Below, one piece after another: positions 1 through 18,500 of a DNA stretch of 64,000 bases. This stretch comes from Liolophura sinensis (Eukaryota; Mollusca; Polyplacophora; Chitonida; Chitonidae). Under the pieces are notes generated by a model. The model was not told where the DNA came from. It did not search any database and saw only the letters and a program-made list of their open reading frames with translations. A program made the translations under genes and the position numbers. The stretch's first letter is position 1; each line of letters begins with the position of its first letter. The stretch lies in assembly GCF_032854445.1 (NCBI RefSeq), contig NC_088300.1:76313966-76377965 (forward strand), given 5' to 3'.

Positions 1-189
1 TGACAAAGATGGCAAACAGACCAAACCGTCTGTGATATGATAGGTTCATGTTTCTAGAATGAGTAATGGTTAGGTTGACAGGTGTTATTCACTTGATCTT
101 GAAGATCTAGAAGATTTTCACTGATTTTTTTCCAACTATACTCCCATTTCTACCAGTCGGGAATATTTACAGCCAGGATAAAATCACAT

Positions 190-4866
<4,677 letters not shown>

Positions 4867-5635
4867 TCTATCTCAACATTATAATAATATCTTCATTTAA
4901 TAAAAGGTAGCTCGGTCAATTCACAATGAAACTTCTTCCCCAAGGCCTTCACAGAGAATACAAATATATAGGAAACGTACTTCAGAGTCCAGTCATTAAC
5001 CTGATAATACAGAGAAAAGTTATTTACTGAAATATTATTTTTGTAAAATGTTTCTGTGCTCAATTCTTAAATCTTGTAATGATAATAACAGCATATTCTT
5101 CTTTGTTAGACGAGTTGTTCTGCTTATTGCCATTCAGGCGCTAAAAGCATCTGGCAATTTGTATTGCCTGTATTTGGCTAGGACTGAACCAACGTTTGTC
5201 TTATTCATTGACAGACAAATATCTCAGCCACTGAGATAATCAATGAGATGATTATTTAGGACTATTAAGGAAAGATTTGTTACGTAAATAATGAATGAGG
5301 TGAATTGCAGTCCATTGTTTTTAACCTACAAGTAAGTGTTAGTTGGAGAATAGTGGGACAGCTAGGAACTGCTGTGTAACAAGAACTAGCAGCAATGAAG
5401 TTTTCGGTGCGTTGGCTGACCCCTTGCATGGCAGTTTAATTGATAAATGTTACATCTTTTACCTGTCAGCGCTAAAAAAAATGGTGAAAAATGAATCTTA
5501 TAACTGTATGAACTGAAAATTGTCATATGCACAGTTAACCAGAAAACTACACATGTATACTGATTCCTTATATTCCTGAGTACAGCGTAAAAAACCAATT
5601 AAATAAGTAACTAACTATGCTAATCTTTAAATTAA
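4867..5635. other. Upstream region of the zinc-finger gene
   Basis: A stretch without a gene before the minus-strand start at 4866. It should hold the 5' UTR and promoter, but no TATA box or clear factor site stands out. The short ORFs here have no coding character. Confidence 0.4.
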
Positions 5636-5960
5636 ATGACGGGCTCTGTGGCCGAGGTGGTTAGTGTGCCAGCACGGTGCACTGACCCAGGAGCCTCTCA
5701 CCAATGCGGTCACTATGAGTTCAAATCCAGCTCATGCTGGCTTCCTCTCCGGCCATATGTGGGAAGGTCTGTGGGCAGCCTTTGGATGGTTAAGGGTTTA
5801 ACACCTTCATCTTGGTGTTTGTTGTGTAAGCCGATATTATGAACCTTGTTTCGTCAGATTTAATGAGGTACGAAACAACATTTAGAGGTATGGGTTACAC
5901 TACAAACATCAAGACAAAGGTGTTAAAAGCCTATTCTACCCCTTAAAAATAAAATAAAAA
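5636..5960 (+). repeat. tRNA-derived SINE, family 1, with tRNA head
   Basis: The head reads like a tRNA promoter: a TGGCCGAGGTGGTTAG A box and a GAGTTCAAATCC B box about 60 bases on. The body word 'ctggcttcctctccggcca' follows. The 3' end is A-rich (aaaataaaataaaaatt). The same body occurs at 52320-52510 and, reversed, at 55015-55275 and 55450-55700. Confidence 0.8.
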
Positions 5961-6504
5961 TTAAGGCATATTCCATGTAGTTTCTTGCTGCTGTTCTCCG
6001 TCACTCCCTACGCAGACGTCATGCATTTTAGGCCAATCAACGGCAAGCATTATTAGGCCATTGCAGTCGATATAGATACTTCAGGGCTGTCTATGTATGA
6101 CGTTACATCATATTGTTGCATGACGTAGGAACGTAAAAGTTTACAGTATATGTATTATGACTGCTGAGCTCAGATTGGATCATGATGAACATCAGGTTTT
6201 TTTTCCATGTCATGGCATCTGGGTGCAAAATATCAAAAATGTAAAAACAAAAGCGATATCTATAAACTGTGCAAACTATACCTTTTATCACTGAAGGAAA
6301 TTTCTATAATCAGCTTTTATATGAATCATAAAATCAAACCAAACAAGTAAACAAACTTCAATTTATTTATTCATAGAAATAAACAACATGAACTGATATT
6401 ATTCGGGGAGGTGAACATACAGGACAGTATGCTGTGTGACACACTCAATGTTGTTTGAAACGTCATCTAATTATTTAATATCTTTATTTGCATATGGGCC
6501 ACAA

Positions 6505-6625
6505 CTAACAGCAGCAAACAACTGTGGGTTTCCCTTGGGCTGTGCCTGGTTTCCTCCCACCATAATGCTGCCTGTCGTTGATGCTTTCTTGAATATTCTC
6601 AACACGTTTGTCAAGTAAATGGTTA
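6505..6625 (+). repeat. SINE family 1, 3' fragment
   Basis: Contains the tail module common to this family: 'tttcctcccaccataatgct', then a diverged 'cttgaatattctcaacacg'. The tRNA head is missing, so this is a 5'-truncated old copy. Confidence 0.6.
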
Positions 6626-8340
6626 AGGCTGGTGTTTTAATACCTATATGTACTATTAGTTGTTTTACACAATTATTTGTTTTATAAGTGAGATGGCATT
6701 TCAGGAGTTCCGGGAGTTGACGCTGAGATGGATGAGACAGGGTGGGTGCCCTCGCAAATAAATGTGGCTAAAAAGAGAGATTTTACGCTACCTGCTGGAC
6801 TGAATGTACGTCTTGCATAGTTGGGTATGTCGGCAGCTCTTTTAGCTGTGTTCCTTCGCGGAAGTCTATCTATGTGAACTCGCGGAAGTGTTCCTGAAAT
6901 GCGGACTTATTGTCAATGAAGCTTGCAAAGGTGATAAGTTTGTTAGAGCTGTTTGTTACCACAAGAATGTAAAGGTTTGGACAAGAGGTTCCAAATTAAA
7001 CACAACAAAGTATGGCTAGGTTTATTTACCAATTATAATTTCTGAATGAGACAGACTGAACACGCAAACATTGATAAGCTTGTGCAATGCTGGAAATTTG
7101 TAAATATTCACTTAATGGATATAAAACAATTTGGCTATGCACTGACTGCAAAACTCCTGAAACTCAAGGACGTAACCAAGAGGAGGTGTAAAGTTGTATT
7201 CATAGCTCTGAGTATCTGGGCTCCTCACAATGATCAGGAGGTGATAAATAACATGGAGCTAAATGATGGGCGAAATGCTGATTTTTGCCGATTTCTACAG
7301 TTTAAAGTACTTCAGGACAATGTTACAATCATATTTGAAAGTTAAGCACATTCTGACTACTTTGGCAGAAAAAAATTCCTGAAAGCTATATTTTCAGTCT
7401 AAATTCTTATTCAAGGCCTATCTGGCCTGGGTTAAATTTGGTTTGTTTTCACTCCAATACTCTAGTCACGTGACTAAAGAGTGTTCTGGTGATTGGCTCA
7501 GAGAAGCTATGACATCACTTCAAAAATATAATTTGTGTAAGGGACACCTGTAGCATGTAGGCCTACATTTAGCTCCACACACTGTGTTAGCGAAGGTGTA
7601 GAGGTACGTGGAACTAGCCTACATCCAAGAAGCTGGAAAGACTACACGCATCCAGTTGGGTCTTCACCAGTAAAACTTTAAGCCTTTCTACATGTAGTTT
7701 AACTCTTATTTTTACTCCCTTTACATAAAGGGGTAACTGTCCGAGAGGGGAATAGATCACGAGTGAATACCTCAGCCTAAGGGGAGAAATCCTGTAACCT
7801 CGGGTACAATGAATACTGTGTGACATTGACATGTTAACCATATCAGTGTCACACAGGGTCCAGTTTTCGATACCAAACATTTCTTTCCTCGCTTTCTCCA
7901 CATGCAAAGCATACAACGAAGTGCTTTATTTTGCTTCAAGTCAATAGATGGATCTCGATATTTTAAACATAACTGCTTTAGTGGTTAAGGATTGGATGAC
8001 GTTTGGTGGTGTACAGTACAGTACGTGGCGATCCATAATCTTTCTCATCCTACCGCCCCTCCAACCAACAATCATTTAAATTTTTGCAGTTTTATGTATC
8101 AAATTTTCTCTGCGTGGTATATTTTGCACTAACCCATCAATCACACATAACACCCAATAAAAACGATGGGGGCATTGATAACATATTAAACTCACCTAGC
8201 AGGAGATATTTAGGGAAATAAAATCGCTTAAAATTGATGACTGTTTGGTACAAGCGGCCCCTTGTGGACTGTGAAGTAAGGGGCAATAACTCTGGTACAA
8301 ATAAGCAAACTAGAAATATTTCACTGTTTGAGTCTCGATT
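6626..8340. other. Intergenic, no gene recognised
   Basis: Open frames at 7046-7345 (plus) and 7614-7916 (minus) reach about 100 codons but show no domain, no recognisable splice context and no similarity I know. I see no RNA gene. Confidence 0.4.
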
Positions 8341-8481
8341 TCACTAATGCACTACCTCTACACAAATAGGTGCCCGTCACGCAGTAATGACACTAAATGG
8401 TTTTGTTCGTTTTCACAATGCACTACTTTTACACAAATAGGTGCCCGTCACGCAGTAATGACACTAAATGGTTTTGTTCTT
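8341..8481. repeat. Two-copy tandem duplication, 71-bp period
   Basis: Two near-identical copies of a unit holding 'acacaaataggtgcccgtca' and 'cgcagtaatgacactaaatg'. The word gcactac starts at 8349 and again at 8420. The copies differ at a few positions only, so the duplication is recent. Confidence 0.85.
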
Positions 8482-8595
8482 CAGTAGGCCCGCCTTTCGA
8501 ATAATTGTAGTAGCAAGGGAATAATCGGCAAAGCATGTACATAGGCTTGTACCGATTATGTGACGCCATGTGTCACTTTCTGATAGTGGTTAATT

Positions 8596-8597
<2 letters not shown>

Positions 8598-8669
<72 letters not shown>
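8598..8669. repeat. (TA)n microsatellite
   Basis: About 36 uninterrupted TA dinucleotides. The ORF through it (isoleucine-tyrosine repeats) is an artefact of the repeat. Confidence 0.98.
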
Positions 8670-8672
<3 letters not shown>

Positions 8673-9789
8673 CAAAAAACAGCTGCATTAATAAATCTGG
8701 TTGTCCATGTTTTTCATTCGATTTATTTCAGTGGTTATTTGTATATAATTTAATAATAAAGGCAACAGTTTATGCAGTCATTTATCATGGGAATCGCCAG
8801 TCACTACTCTAGAACATATACATGTATCGGCAGTCGTAAAACTCACTCCGTCCGATTTCTATATTGGAGAATCTATTGTAGGCTGTAGGCTCGATTTATA
8901 CATCGGAGAATCTTGTAACTTCAAGTTACGAGTTGAACTTTTAACTTCTAACTAAAAGTCTCTAATATTCGTTATAGGTAACCCCGGAATACGTATTCAC
9001 AGAATAAATTACGCGTGACATGAAACACACGGACCACGTGAGACTTTTGACCACGTGACGCTTTTGGAAGTACTTGAGAGCCTGAGAGCAGGCTCTCATT
9101 GGCCAGTTTTGTGCGTCTTTGGATAGCCACACTTCAGCCATTGCAAACGTTCGCCCTTAAAGCCATTGCGACGTCCAGATCTGAGATCTGTTTCATTTTT
9201 CCCAGCTTAGCTTTCAGAAATACAGATCTGTACTCTTCCATTCAAATACTCTGGAACTCGGATTTTTCGAGTATCCTTCAGTAGTTCTGACTTCATATCA
9301 CCTAGTTATTCGTGAATAATACAGACCATAACGTCACAATTAACACAAATGTATCTGTTACATCGGCGGCAAGCCACCATTTTCAATTAGAATCGGCCGC
9401 ACTCGGCATCGTCCGGAAAAAGATAAACTCGTGGAATGATTTGATTTAAAACAATGAGATTAACACCGTATAAAGGGAGGTTAACTTTAATTTGTGTATT
9501 AATAATGAACAGAAATGAACTATAATCAGTTGTACTGTAAAAAAAAAAAAGATCTTTATTTGGGAAGACCAACCGAGTCCACCCTGTCCACGTGATTTGA
9601 AAATTGCAGCTTGCGAAGTTCTGATGTCGTCCGAGTGGAAGCGTCAGTTATATTTGTCTTATTTGCGATGTTATAGTCTTTCTTATTTTCACATAATGAG
9701 GTGATATGAATTCAAAATTACTTTAAGATCACGGGACACCTTTATAGTGGCGTACAGCGTTGGCACTTTGGAGGCAGCACACGTGGCAG

Positions 9790-10710
9790 GGCTGAGATCC
9801 AGGTTAGTGAATGTAACGGTTCAGAACGCTTAACACGCAAGGTAAGCTGGGAACACCGCCAACCGATCTCAGAACTATACGACGTCGTGCCAAGACCGTT
9901 AAACGAACGTAATCAGGCGAATGGTACGCTTGCCGCAGGATCCACGCAATAGGAGGTCGCGAGGCGGATGCGTTTTCACAGAAACACAATAGTAGCGCTC
10001 GCCCGAAGCCAGAGCAAGAATTTTTCAGGACGTAAGGGATCGTCCGCCCTATGGACGTTCACGGATGGACCACATCTGCATGTACATAGGCCCTCGTCGC
10101 ATAAAACCATAAACCATATGAAATTGTCTACGGGAGATTGGGTTGGGCGCACGTCGACCTGCGATATATTCGTCAGTGACGCCACAACAACGTCAAGCAA
10201 GGTTGCAGTTGTGCGGAGAGCATGTCAGAGGGCCTGTACATACGTGTCGAAATGCACTGTTTACGGAAGAATCATATTTCCACCTTTCCCATTCAGATGA
10301 GCCTCAACGCGTGTATTTTTGCCGGGGTGAACGGTAATCTGACGCCTGTATTGTCGAGAGAAACAGTTTTGATTATTTGGAGGCTTCACATTTCGCCACC
10401 ATTCTCCTCTTGAATGCTGCAGGTTACCCAGACAAATTCATTTATGGATGCAAACAACCTTCATATGGATGCTTGGCCAGCACATTCATCTGATTTAGCA
10501 CCTACTGAACACGTTTGGGACAAAATGGGCCGACACTTGAGACGTCAGCGACGTCAACGACGCCAGACCCAACAGGTTGATGTACAGGTTGATGCAATGG
10601 CTAGAGGACTAATCAGGACCTCGGCAACATTCGTTTCCCGTTTGGTGACTTCGAGGAGACGGAAATGCACAGAAACCATCGACGCTCGTGGAGGACACAC
10701 TCGTTACTGA
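9790..10710 (+). mobile_element. Degenerate Tc1/mariner-type transposon (transposase pseudogene)
   Basis: Pieces of a DDE transposase lie in order but in different frames. A helix-turn-helix-like part is near 9900-10000 (ARRMRFHRNTIVAL). Near 10270-10330 is SDEPQRVYFCRGER, matching the family's first catalytic-Asp stretch. From about 10450 there is WPAHSSDLAPTEHVWD, the conserved second part, and the ORF ends in DARGGHTRY, a usual C-terminus of Tc1-like transposases. Frameshifts and stops break it into at least three frames, so it is inactive. I did not locate terminal inverted repeats. Confidence 0.8.
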
Positions 10711-13700
10711 GCTTGCCAGCCTTCATTTTGACCCTTCATTCGTCAGTGACCCCGAAAACAACTCAGCGACTTGACTTGAAAACTCATTTTTTTGTCTGCT
10801 CATTGACAGTAGGTTGTTCTTCGACCATGGATACAAAAAAGACAGTATGCATTGGAAGATGGAAGAACAATACATTTATATCTCTGCACAGTTACTTTGT
10901 TGAGTGAGTATAAGTAAGGTCACAGCCAGCTACATCAGTAACCAGTGACCGATTACAAATTGTGTTTGTGTGTGGCTTAAACTGGGCGATCATCCCGGTT
11001 TCGAGGCCCCTGTGATATACCACGTTGGAGGATGTTCCTGTTCAAACATTGTTAAACATCTCGGATTAGATATATATGGTATACAATCCCCGATTGGCCG
11101 ATTTAATTCTTGAAATATTAGGTACACTCCATGGGAAACAATTCTTGACGACAAGCAATCCAGGAAGTGGTTTCTATAGTGCAGCGAAAGATGGTTACGA
11201 AAAACAAACTCCCAGTTGAATCAATATGTCAAAATTTGCATGCTTTATTTGCAATTTGTGTATGTTGATACTTTTCGAATGCAATTGTGCGATCGTCATC
11301 TTATATTATTTGCCGGCAAAAATGGAATAAAACGTGTCAAGATTGTTTATTTGCCCCTATGTCTCTGTATTTCAAATCAGACAGAAGTCTGGAGCATTGG
11401 AGTATATGTATTTGCACGTGTCTAACCAAGTTTAATTCCTAAACCTTTTTTAAATATGAAATTTAAAACTTGACAATACATGTACAGTCTTAAAATTCCA
11501 GTTGAATGTATTAAACTATACATGCAGCAGACTAATCTGTTCGCCATCATATACACGGCCGTGCCATTTTCTGGACAAATTGGCTGGGTACCAGGAAGAC
11601 AGGATAGTACAAGCTGGGTGTTTGTGCTAGTCTCCGGGCATGGCGAAATCGCCAAAGAAGAGAAGGTGCAGACTTCTGTGTATCTGGACGGCCACCTCTG
11701 TCCGTCTTTGGTCGGAGGGTAGAGCTGTACACCTGTAGTAGATTCAGGATCGAGGCACGCTGCAATGTAAAGACAACACTCTGTACATTATCAGTTTACA
11801 GATGAACTACAATCTGTGTAAACTCACCCAACAGACGTGAAATGACAGCAAAATCAACAAGTAACTTATTTTAAATGTGTGTCGCTTGGCGAGGTGAATA
11901 GAGGTGGGAGACGTGGGAGGGCGTTTCGACCAGTGCTGACAAGATATACCCATACATTCCCTCTTTCAGGCCAAACTGTGTTACAATACATGATACAGAT
12001 ATCCTCGTGTATGTCGATCAAAATATGTCACTGTCACGCCTCGTATGCGTGGGAATTCTTTATGCATCAGTATATGTAAACATGTGCACATATCTATCTT
12101 TTACATTATTTTGTATAAAAGCTATATTGCTTTGATAACAAGGCATTCAGAGAACACCGGTGGCTGCCTGGTTGGGCAGTTGGTAAAACTGCATAATGTT
12201 CACGTGAGGTGATACGTTGAAGTACTGTCCTCTAAACCAAAATAAAATAGAATGACACTGTGTTACACAGATATTATTTTCGAATTAGATAGTCCTAATA
12301 TCTTTCCAATAAATCAACAAGAAAGGTCAACAATATTATACTATCATGAATATGACCGTTTATAATATACAGAAAGATTGCATAGCTGTGACTTCGTATG
12401 ATACAGATTGTAAGTTGTTGCCGTGGTAAACGACGTCATTGTGAGCGAGTTAATTTGGATATTTGGCGTTTGACGTCATTGTGAGTAGTGTTCCCTGTAT
12501 TTAATTCGCAAACTGCATTTGGCAATCTATGTACTAAAATCGGTGGCAATTGCAACCATGTGAATGGCTGAGCAAATGTTGAGCTATGGTAGTTAAAAAA
12601 CTTTCTTGTGGGGAGTTCAAGCACCAACTCGTTGGAGGGGTCTTTGACATGCAAATCGCCACTCACGATTGGCTATCCGTGTACTATGAGTGGCCATTGA
12701 AATCATATGACTGGCTGAGCAAATACAACAGTCACTGACTGTGTGGATGGTTTAAACATTCCGTCTCAGTATACAGGAAGGCATAGCCCAGTGTCTTAAT
12801 GACCACAGGTTCCTACTTAGCTTTCTATAGATAATAACCAGGGAAGTCCAAAAATTAGGTTAACTTTTGACACTCGATATATCTGGTAAAGAAGCTATAG
12901 AGAAACAACAAGCGTCCCTAGATAGATGTTTGCTTAAGAAACTGGAGCCCTACATGAACGAATAGAAATCTGTCTTTACGTGAGTTCACACATCAGAAAA
13001 ATGGTGAGGAACCTGTTCATCAATGCCTTTCCTGTCCTTCTACATGTAGGTAAGCCTGTGCATAAAAAATTGTAGCCCTACATGAAAGTTTTCTTGATTA
13101 CAAGAAAGAGGTAAATCTGGCAATGTCCATAAATCTCGAAAAAAATAGAGAACCTGTGTACAAGATAGTGTAGCCCTGCATGGATGTTTTCTAGAGAAGA
13201 TGTGTTTACTACAAGAACAAAATGAAATTCATATAACTGGTAAATTATTCCATTAAAAATCTATCAATCAAAATGACTAAAAACCATCCTTAAAGCCAAC
13301 AGAACTAAAAGCAATAAAAAGTTCAGTCTTTCATCACTAAGCCCTATGTGGATGTAGACACAATCCATGATCCCTTTAACACGAGAGTAAAAAAACGCTC
13401 GCTGTGTGTTGGAGCCATAAAAAAACAAACTTAAATTCCAATCCATAAATGAGTGCCCATTATACAGAAGCTAAAAAAAAGCAGAGAGCAGGAGCAAAAA
13501 ACACCCCACTTCACCGGACTCCAACACCCATACCTCTCTATACTTCATATAAGCAAGCTAAAAACACGATAGCTTCACATGTGCAACGCGGACATACAGG
13601 CCTATACATATACGACACTAATATAATAAAACTAAACTCACTGACTTTCCGTTTCTAATTTATATGTAAAAATATGGGAGTAAGGTTTGTCCACATTAAA

Positions 13701-14480
13701 ACAATGCTGTAACAGTTAGGTTTTGTTACCTGATGAGTAAAACGATATTTGACGACAGCTGATGTAACCGGGGACGCAGCCATCCTGAATGTCGATGTTT
13801 TTTTTTTATATACAAGCACCTACCTATATATAAGCATATATCGCGTTAAATGTCCTCTTTAAACTGCCAAGTCTGGTAGCAGTAGATGTGCTTAATTGCT
13901 TAAAATGTTAAACACAGCACATGATCAGTAAACTTACCGCGAGTTTCACAATCTCTGGCCAATGGCCAATACATACATGTAGGTCACCTATAATCAATGA
14001 ACGAATCACTATATTTATATACAACGGGTTGTAGACGTAAACTCAATCGACCACGCGGCCAGTCCAGTGTAGGTCAACGCACATACACAGCATAAAATTA
14101 AAGATCAATGTAAATATGTCTGACGTCAAGCTATTGGCATTTCAAGTAGCCTGTATATTGCATACATATTTTGTATAGTGTAGATTTGACGGACTAAAAC
14201 AAAGAGGCTGGCTTTGAGGCCGGCTCCTTTCTATTCTCCAATTTATGGCTGCTTGCGTTTATACGTTTTACAGGGAGTGCAAACTTGCACCTGTCACACC
14301 AGGAATCAGTATGCATCTGGCATGTCTCCATGGGACGGTAATTGCCGTTTTGTGTTTACACGGACCAAAACGGTGGGCTACACGGAGGTGTTCAAATTTA
14401 GGACACCGAACTTGGCGGATCAGTAAAAAGTCGTCTTAAATGGAGCCGGCTTAGCTTAGATCACCCTTTATTTCGTTCGC
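10711..14480. other. Intergenic, no gene recognised
   Basis: AT-rich DNA without a supported gene. Near 12520-12570 and 12670-12730 there is a diverged duplicate (word 'tggctgagcaaat'). Near 12940-13190 a degenerate repeat of roughly 110 bases recurs (word 'gtagccctacatgaa' and variants). Confidence 0.5.
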
Positions 14481-14484
14481 CTCG

Positions 14485-14760
14485 AAATCGGGTGACCAGG
14501 ATCAAACCCGGGTCAGGTCATACCAAAGACTTTGAAAATGGTACTTGTCGCTTGGCTCTCAGCACTGAGAGGCTAGAGCAAGGAAGCGGGAAACGGTGTC
14601 AGTGTAATGTTATTAAGTGCACGGGGTGTCATGTCGGGTGTCTTCGAAATGATACTTCATTGGCGATAGGACTTTCACAGCATAGACTCGACTTGTTACA
14701 AGGCACAGTATATGAACACACACCTAATGACTTCTCGTCGTAATATGACTGAACACTTCT
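14485..14760 (+). repeat. SINE family 2, plus-strand copy
   Basis: Shares 'ataccaaagactttgaaaa' and the end module 'acacacacctaatgacttct' with the copies at 3180-3505 and 52635-52915, here in the opposite orientation. The head is partly preserved ('gggtgaccaggatcaaaccc'). Confidence 0.65.
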
Positions 14761-15354
14761 TATTCCTTCATTCCCATTATTTACTTGCATGACCATCCGA
14801 GCCAGCCTCCCGCCACCAGTTTTTCCTCGTGTAACCGCGGCTGAGAAAAAGACTTGTGCTTGTGAGAGGTCTTTCACTATGTCGCACTGAACAGAGAGCA
14901 GCATTACTGTACATTCGGTAGATTCAGTACTAAAAACTATACATAATTTCACGTCTTCTCCAGTGATAATTTATTTTTTTTTTTTTTACGTATTTACGGG
15001 GTTTAGGTTCAACTGGGCACATGCTGGAAACCGAAAGCAGATGTCCTTGGCCAACGTACTTCACCTTTTTAGTCACCTGACTAGAGTACTGGAGGTGAAA
15101 CCAAACCGAATTCATAAACCCAGGCGACATGAATAAAAAATTAGCATGAATAATGAAAAATATGGCTCTTAGGTAAGATTTTTTTTCTGGAAAATAATCA
15201 GAATTTGCCTAACCTTCAAATATGATAGTTTCATTGTCCTGTGGTACTTTAAACTTTAGAAATCGGCGAAAATCAGCATTTAGCGCATTCAGCTCCGTTA
15301 TCACCTCCTGGTCCTTGCAGGGAACCCGGATGCTCAATGCTATGGATTTACTTA

Positions 15355-15500
15355 ATCGATTCTGTTTTACGCCATACTCAAGAATATTTCACTTTTACGA
15401 CGCAAGCCAACATCATGATTGGCGTAAATCGGACAGGGCCCAGGGGGAAACCCGCCAACAACCATCCAAAGTTCATGTTATGCCAGCCATATGTAGGCCT
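15355..15500 (-). repeat. SINE family 1, partial copy
   Basis: Carries the reversed tail module 'ttttacgccatactcaagaa' followed by 'tatttcacttttacgacg'. The family consensus is diverged after that. Confidence 0.65.
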
Positions 15501-18500
15501 ACATCTAGAGAATGCCTGTCTGAGCTCCGCTACTGGAATAGACAGGGTTGTATACACAGTGTTCAGCCCATATGCTGAATATACCGGAATAAACTAGAAC
15601 TGATATTTATATTTGAATAAAAAAATACTATGAAAACTTAAGAAGCAACACAACAGATCAGAAATAAAACACTGTATTTCTACAGAGCTATCACGTTTAA
15701 TTAGTCGAAAACACCTCTCTTGATATTCGAACTTCACAGCCCTCATATCAGCTGGGATGAATATAACACGGTGTTAGTCACAGGTATCAGTAAATGCTCA
15801 AGACATGTATTTCTGATTTCCCCAATAAATATATCCACTTTATACAATATCATAATAACCTATGTCAGTGGTATCAGGTGTGCAGTTTGAACTAGACAGG
15901 AGATATAGTAGGCACCCCCTTTGGATACACCTGGCACAGCATTGTGCAAACAACTGAGACATCCAACAATGACGCAAATGCTACAAACAAGAACATACAG
16001 CGACGGTATGTACCACATTTCAGGAGTCAACACATCCACCCTTCATGAACTCCCTGCAGAGACATATTTCTGTGCATGTCGTATGAAGTCGTACCTAATC
16101 ACTGTTTGGTTATATCTTATATTTCGCAGATAAACAGCTGTGAAAACACCATCTTGACTCATGTGAATTTAGAGGCTACAATCAATATCACATAATCAGC
16201 ATAAATCTGGATGTGTTCAAAGCCAACTTTCACCTGTCGTAGATGTAAAATCTTTCCAGCGTCATTATTACCTTCTTCAAGGAAGGCGAATATAAGAAAT
16301 ATATTGGGCCACAGAAGATAGGCTTGGCAACAGCCCAGTCAAAAGTGCAGATACAGGAATATTTTTGAGCTCTTTCTTTGTTATCATACATCTCAAAATA
16401 ATTTAGCAGCTTTCAAGAAAAATGAGTTCAAATTTCAAGATTTCATAAATGATTATATTAATTTGTAATTCTAGATGCACTGCAGTTCCAGGAATGTTTG
16501 AAAGATTTTTTTTACATCAGGAAACAAAAGACCATAATCATGGTACATTCAATGCAACAGTACTCTACATGTATATGTGCCATAATTTGAAGATAATGTC
16601 AGTTTTTCTGAATTTACAACCGAGTAACAATAATTATTAACTTCTACCATTTAGTAACAAGTCCTTACTAAACTGCCACCCCATTTTACACAAAACGGTT
16701 CTCTTGGGCGTCATCTTCACATATGTTAATATTAAATTGTGGAATTTTTCACAAGGGTTAAGAACATGTACAAGCAAAATGTCTATAACTGAATCATAAT
16801 TTAACTAGCAATATGGGTTATTATAGTACTGATCTCTATAGCACTTACATGCATACAATATATTTACCTTTGTCTTAAGTCTATTGACAAAAAACAATAA
16901 AATAAATTAGCAAACAAAAAAAATATAAACAGAGCCATCTATTCTGAAACATAACATATATACAAATGATACACAAGAGGATGTTGATGAATACTAGAGC
17001 ATGTCTAAAGCTTACAGAGGGCATACCAGATATTTTTGGCAAAAATCCATATTTGCTAATCAAATTTTTATTTATTTATCTTTGATTCTAAAGTTTGAAA
17101 AACCTGTAAAACCACCCAGGTTATAAATCTCACGGGCTTATTACCTATTTTAAATGGTTGTACATGCAAAGATGTGGCCGGTATTTTGTGAAATGAGAAT
17201 ATTTGGGCTATTCTAAAATAATTTGAGTGGACTGTCCATAGTCTTTCTTAAAGCCATCATTAAAACTATTCCAATGAAAAAAAAATGACAGGGCCCTACT
17301 CTTAAAGTTTTTAGTAGGCTTATAATGCAATTTATTTATTTATTTTTTCATAATACTGATTGTTTTAAATTCCTTATCTTTTTCGATGGCCATTATTTCT
17401 GTTAGCTGTTATCCTCAGCAAAGAAATTCTGGCCAAAGCTAGGAAGAATAAGATTTTTTTTCCAGAGATTGTACACGTACAGTTTGTGTCTTTGCCCTGT
17501 ACCAAAGGTGTAGTATGACTATCAGACTCAATGAACAGTTCATGACTACAATATCAAATTTGATTTCATCTCATTTCCAACTAATGTGACACAATAGGCA
17601 GATTTAATCAGTCTGGCACAATAATAAATTATTTAGATCATATCGAAAATAACAGCAGTTGCATTGCAGCACTACTCCGCCTGGAATATTTCATAAATTT
17701 CCTTTTCAATACCTTCAGAGATATAGCGATTACAAAAACTTATGTATGTTCAATGGATTACTATGCAAAATATAAATTTGAAAAGGTAAAAAGGCACATG
17801 TAGAAGTCACGAATACCCTCTTAGCATCTTCATGCTGAGGAGGAAAAAGCAGACTTCCTTACAAAGTCTTTTTGTGGACATTTCCATCTTTTTTTAAAAA
17901 GAGAAAATATTTTTTCCACGTAAAGTAACATAAAGAATAACTATTTTTACTTCCATTATATTTAGTAACATCACACCAAAAAACAATTTGGTTATTCATG
18001 GTACAAAAAAAAATTTGTTCTATTCAACAGCAAGAAAAAAAGTTATTCAGCTATTTATAGAAACAAAAAAGACCTTTTTTTAATTTACTGTCAACAACAT
18101 GGAAGACTTTAACATTTATAAAATATGAAGGGATTAAGGACGTCACTCTTGGAAAACATGCTAACATTAACAAGAAAAATCTATAACACCCTGCTTGCCG
18201 AAATCTCAAATGGTATCTCAACAACAAAAGTGGTCTGTTGCTGCACCACAACCAAGATTTTTTTCTCGCCAGCAAATAAAATAAATATTACTACAAATAG
18301 CCAAAACTATTTACTTTTTACCTTCCAGAAAATGTTACTAAAATGTCACAAAGTTTTTTGGGGGGCCAGTAATGACAAAAAAAAAAACAACAAAACAACA
18401 AAAAATGCATTTGTTTCTTGTTTCTATGAATGCAAATTATTCATTGTTTGCCATTTGTTATATGTTACTAAAAACAGCTTGATAATCTTTGTCTTGCCAC

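Noticed and set aside
7614-7916. 100-codon minus-strand ORF
   Set aside because: No domain, no splice partners, no recognisable family.
8535-8753. ORF with long Ile-Tyr repeat
   Set aside because: Translation of the (TA)n microsatellite.
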